Origin: Cyanobium sp. Tous-M-B4
Lineage (GTDB): Bacteria; Cyanobacteriota; Cyanobacteriia; PCC-6307; Cyanobiaceae
DNA: 64,000 bases
Direction of reading: 5' to 3'
Assembly: GCF_024345395.1 (NCBI RefSeq)
Contig: NZ_JAGQBA010000002.1
Location: 434,001 to 498,000, forward strand
Position 1 is the stretch's first letter; the number at the start of each line of letters is the position of its first letter. The notes under the pieces are model-generated. The model saw only the letters and a program-made list of their open reading frames with translations. It was not told where the DNA came from and ran no database searches. The position numbers and the translations under genes are program-made. Below, piece by piece: positions 61,953 to 64,000 of the stretch.

Positions 61953-62349
61953 GCCCTCTGGGAGATGTCAGGGGATCAGCAGCTAAATCTGCGTTGCAGG
62001 CCCAAATCGGAATTAATCCAGTTGGTTTGACCTGGCTCAGTCTTCTCGGCGCGCCGGAAGTCTCGCGAGACTCCAGCTCATCAGTTCTGCTGATTGGTTA
62101 TCCCTTTCCCCATTTTTGGCGTCTTTTCCCCGGTTTATTAGGGTTTTTCCCCAGAACAGGGGCCTTTGAGCCAGTTCAGGCCTGCCTGTTGGGGAATAGC
62201 GGCTTTTGTTCTCTCTGACCTTGACAGCACAGGCGGCGGCCGCCCTCGCAGGCTTTGCAAATTCTCGCTGCCCCTTGTGGAACCGCCGGCACAGGCAATC
62301 TCAGTTGAGAACGGTGTGGTTTCGCCTTGGCTTTCAGGCTTTGACGGAC
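61953..62349. promoter_or_regulatory. upstream region of DUF2811 gene with palindromes and phased repeats
   Basis: No gene is seen. It has a 14-bp perfect palindrome AGTCTCGCGAGACT (62059-62072), a 10-bp one CGGCGCGCCG (62047-62056), and three TTTCCCC tracts with CCCC starting at 62108, 62128 and 62149, 20 and 21 bases apart. The spacing of about two helical turns fits protein binding on one DNA face. Confidence 0.4.
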
Positions 62350-62667
62350 ATGGCAGCGATGTGGCCTACTGAGGCCTCCCCAAACTCTTATTTCGTAATG
62401 ACAGCCGAGCGCAGTCACCTCCAGCGCTGTATGGAGCAGCCCAGCTGCGCAGAAGTTTTAGTGGAGGCTGAAGCCGGCAGCATCAGCCTGGAGGCGGAGG
62501 TGCCAGAGGTGTTGTTCGATGGCATGCGTGAGTTCCTGCGCAGCCACCCCCAGTGGGATCAATACCGCTTGATCTCCTCAGCTCTTTCCAGCTTTCTTTT
62601 TCAGCACGGCTGCGCCGATAAGGGAGTGAGCCAGCACTACCTCAACGGCCTGTTCCTGCGCCGCTGA
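62350..62667 (+). CDS. DUF2811 family cyanobacterial protein
   Basis: A 105-residue protein from ATG 62350 (ATG 62359 or 62398 possible). The conserved part is SISLEAEVPEVLFDGMREFL, HPQWDQYRLISSALSSFLFQ and GVSQHYLNGLF, typical of DUF2811 in Synechococcus. It is probably a small folded regulator or accessory protein. Function unknown. The GACGGAC before the ATG is a weak ribosome site. Confidence 0.7.
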   Translation: MAAMWPTEASPNSYFVMTAERSHLQRCMEQPSCAEVLVEAEAGSISLEAEVPEVLFDGMREFLRSHPQWDQYRLISSALSSFLFQHGCADKGVSQHYLNGLFLRR

Positions 62668-62693
62668 ATTTTTTAAACCTGGTGGCAGTTATC

Positions 62694-62721
62694 AAAAAAA
62701 AGACGGAGGGGCCAACCTCCG
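62694..62721 (-). terminator. terminator after the GMC oxidoreductase gene
   Basis: Six-bp arms CGGAGG (62704-62709) and CCTCCG (62716-62721) with a six-base loop are followed on the minus strand by a TCTTTTTTTT tail. It lies about 100 bases past the GMC stop. It overlaps no gene. Confidence 0.8.
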
Positions 62722-62820
62722 CCTGGGTCTCCCTTGCCCGACCCTTTAGAGGTCGACTTTGCCATTGTGAGCAGGGTTGCTCAAGCCGGTTGTGGCGATA
62801 GACACCGGATTGCAACCGGT

Positions 62821-64000
62821 TTATGGGGCTCCTTGGCGCAACCTGGCGGCAGCGGCTTCGCAAGCGCGCCAGGTGATGGCCATTTCAGTGAGGGTTGGGC
62901 TCTGCCAGCCGGCCCGGGGCCAGCAGGCCCCATCGACTACCAGCACATTGGGGGCGCCCCAGCACTGGTTGAGGTGATTCACCACACCTGCCTCGGGTTG
63001 GCTTGCCATGCGGGCGCCGCCGAGTTCGTGGATGTAGTAGCCAGGTGGTGGCGCCTCGGGGCTTACCGCCAGGCTGGTGCGGATCCAGGGCTCCAGCAGC
63101 GGCAGCACAAATAGCTCTTCGATGGGCCTGATCTGCCCCCCACCAGCTGCCACCACCGCCTCCATGCGCCGGTGCATGTGGGCCACCAGGCGCTGCTCGT
63201 TTGCCCCCCAGCGGCAGTTGATGTGGGCGGTGGGTAGCCCCCAGGCATCGAGTTGTTCGCCGTTCAACGTCACCTGGTTGTCGGCGTTGGGTTGCACGTC
63301 GCCGTGACCGATTAGAAAGCCAACCGCCTCGCCACGGCGGCGCTGCAGCAGGGCGGGTGGATCAAAGCGCTGAAGGGCAGTCCAGAGGCCGTAGCCGCCA
63401 CAGAAATCAGCTTCGCTGCCAGCGTCAAGGTTGACCGTGTTGGGTATGAAGCAGCTACCGGCCCCTGAAAGTTCGCTGGGCCCATCCAGGGCCGGCACCC
63501 CGGGAATCGAAAAGAAGCGACTGCTGGAGATGTGGTCCATCAGATAACGACCGAGGCTGCCGGATGGATCGATTAGGCCGCCGCGTTGGTGGGCTTCGCT
63601 CGAGTGCAGCAGGATCCGCAGGGTCTCGATCGTTGAGGCGCAGAGCACCACCAAGGGCGCCTCAATGCGCTCGTGGGCTGCCGATTTGCCGTCTACCAGC
63701 ACCACTCCCCGGGCCCGGTCGCCGTCGAGCAGTAGATGGCTCACCACGGCGTTGCTGCGCACCTGGGTGCGCCCCGTTGCCAGGGCCCGTGCCAAGGTGC
63801 GCCCCTGGCTGGCGGAGCGGGGCCAGCCCGCACCTCGGTGCAGGTTGAAACCGCGCGAGTGGATCAGGGGCAGGCCGAGCTCGTCGCCGATGCGGCGCTG
63901 CAGGTGGCGCTCGCCCGGGGTGAAGGGCAAGGGCGCCTGGAAGTGGCCATCGGGCAGCTGGGGCAGGCCGTCGCAGGCGCCGTGCACCTCCAGCAACTGC
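62821..64000 (-). CDS. GMC-family FAD oxidoreductase, C-terminal part
   Basis: The gene runs off the right edge, so its N-terminal FAD motif is not seen; about 393 residues remain. VVLCASTIETLRILLHSS, GSLGRYLMDHISSSRF and the C-terminal GYYIHELGGARMASQPEAGV and VVDGACWPRAGWQSPTLTEM mark the GMC fold (choline or glucose dehydrogenase type). The usual His is in IHELGG; the second active-site residue position reads QSPTLT where many have QNP. Substrate unknown. A terminator follows. Confidence 0.85.
   Translation of the reverse strand, partial: QLLEVHGACDGLPQLPDGHFQAPLPFTPGERHLQRRIGDELGLPLIHSRGFNLHRGAGWPRSASQGRTLARALATGRTQVRSNAVVSHLLLDGDRARGVVLVDGKSAAHERIEAPLVVLCASTIETLRILLHSSEAHQRGGLIDPSGSLGRYLMDHISSSRFFSIPGVPALDGPSELSGAGSCFIPNTVNLDAGSEADFCGGYGLWTALQRFDPPALLQRRRGEAVGFLIGHGDVQPNADNQVTLNGEQLDAWGLPTAHINCRWGANEQRLVAHMHRRMEAVVAAGGGQIRPIEELFVLPLLEPWIRTSLAVSPEAPPPGYYIHELGGARMASQPEAGVVNHLNQCWGAPNVLVVDGACWPRAGWQSPTLTEMAITWRACEAAAARLRQGAP

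Noticed and set aside
62673-62765. 30-residue minus-strand ORF (MAKSTSKGSGKGDPGGGW start) after the GMC gene
   Set aside because: Its second half is the terminator hairpin and T tract, so it is unlikely to be a conserved coding gene.

Overview
The window looks like a GC-rich picocyanobacterial chromosome of the Synechococcus/Cyanobium type. Markers are PsbY, Ycf54 (Mg-protoporphyrin ester cyclase factor), CrtH-type carotene isomerase, class III glutamine synthetase, cyanobacterial DUF6761 and DUF2811 proteins, a glycine-rich RRM protein and scattered HIP1 octamers (GCGATCGC, for example at 7182, 17610, 35193 and 36336). The assignment is inferred from gene content only.

Layout. 1-7.8 kb: two same-direction copies of a divergent FUSC-membrane-protein/mgtC pair. 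The left copy keeps FUSC and the right copy keeps mgtC; the other half of each has decayed. Between them lie an exported double nitrilase coupled to a ClC-like channel, and gamma-glutamyltransferase. 7.8-13.3 kb: LCP protein, MarC protein, RRM protein, DEAD-box RNA helicase and small proteins. 12.9-22.6 kb: one minus-strand operon, phosphatase-recC-recB-recD-cupin, with overlapping start/stop codons from recC to the cupin. 22.7-34.6 kb: housekeeping genes (ycf54-pdxJ, acyltransferase, bolA-grxD, an OmpR-type regulator without its phosphoacceptor, a CHASE4-like GGDEF-EAL protein, crtH, trmFO, psbY, gamma-carbonic-anhydrase-like protein) ending at tRNA-Lys(UUU).

34.65-44.3 kb: an AT-rich, gene-poor stretch directly downstream of the tRNA. 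It carries three paralogous ribbon-helix-helix proteins, a compact sigma-70 factor preceded by a 14-bp-stem hairpin, Hsp20, a PAS-PAS-GGDEF protein and long gene-free segments. It resembles a tRNA-adjacent island, but no integrase is visible. This is the most unusual part of the window.

44.3-64 kb: GC-rich sequence again. Genes include a CrtQ/CruG-like glycosyltransferase, an exported bicupin, GH3 beta-glucosidase, a CrtO-like acyltransferase with a lipase-like and a J-domain gene, two PilZ-like proteins, a DUF3721 lipoprotein, glnN, glgP, UspA, a ParB-like protein, a CbiX with a His-rich tail, a DUF2811 protein and a truncated GMC oxidoreductase.

Themes: c-di-GMP signalling (two GGDEF proteins, one with EAL, and two PilZ-like candidates), carotenoid processing (isomerase, glycosyltransferase, acyltransferase), complete RecBCD repair, and nitrogen and glycogen metabolism (glnN, glgP). 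Starts were moved from the longest possible ORF where homology, overlap or a ribosome binding site favoured another codon.
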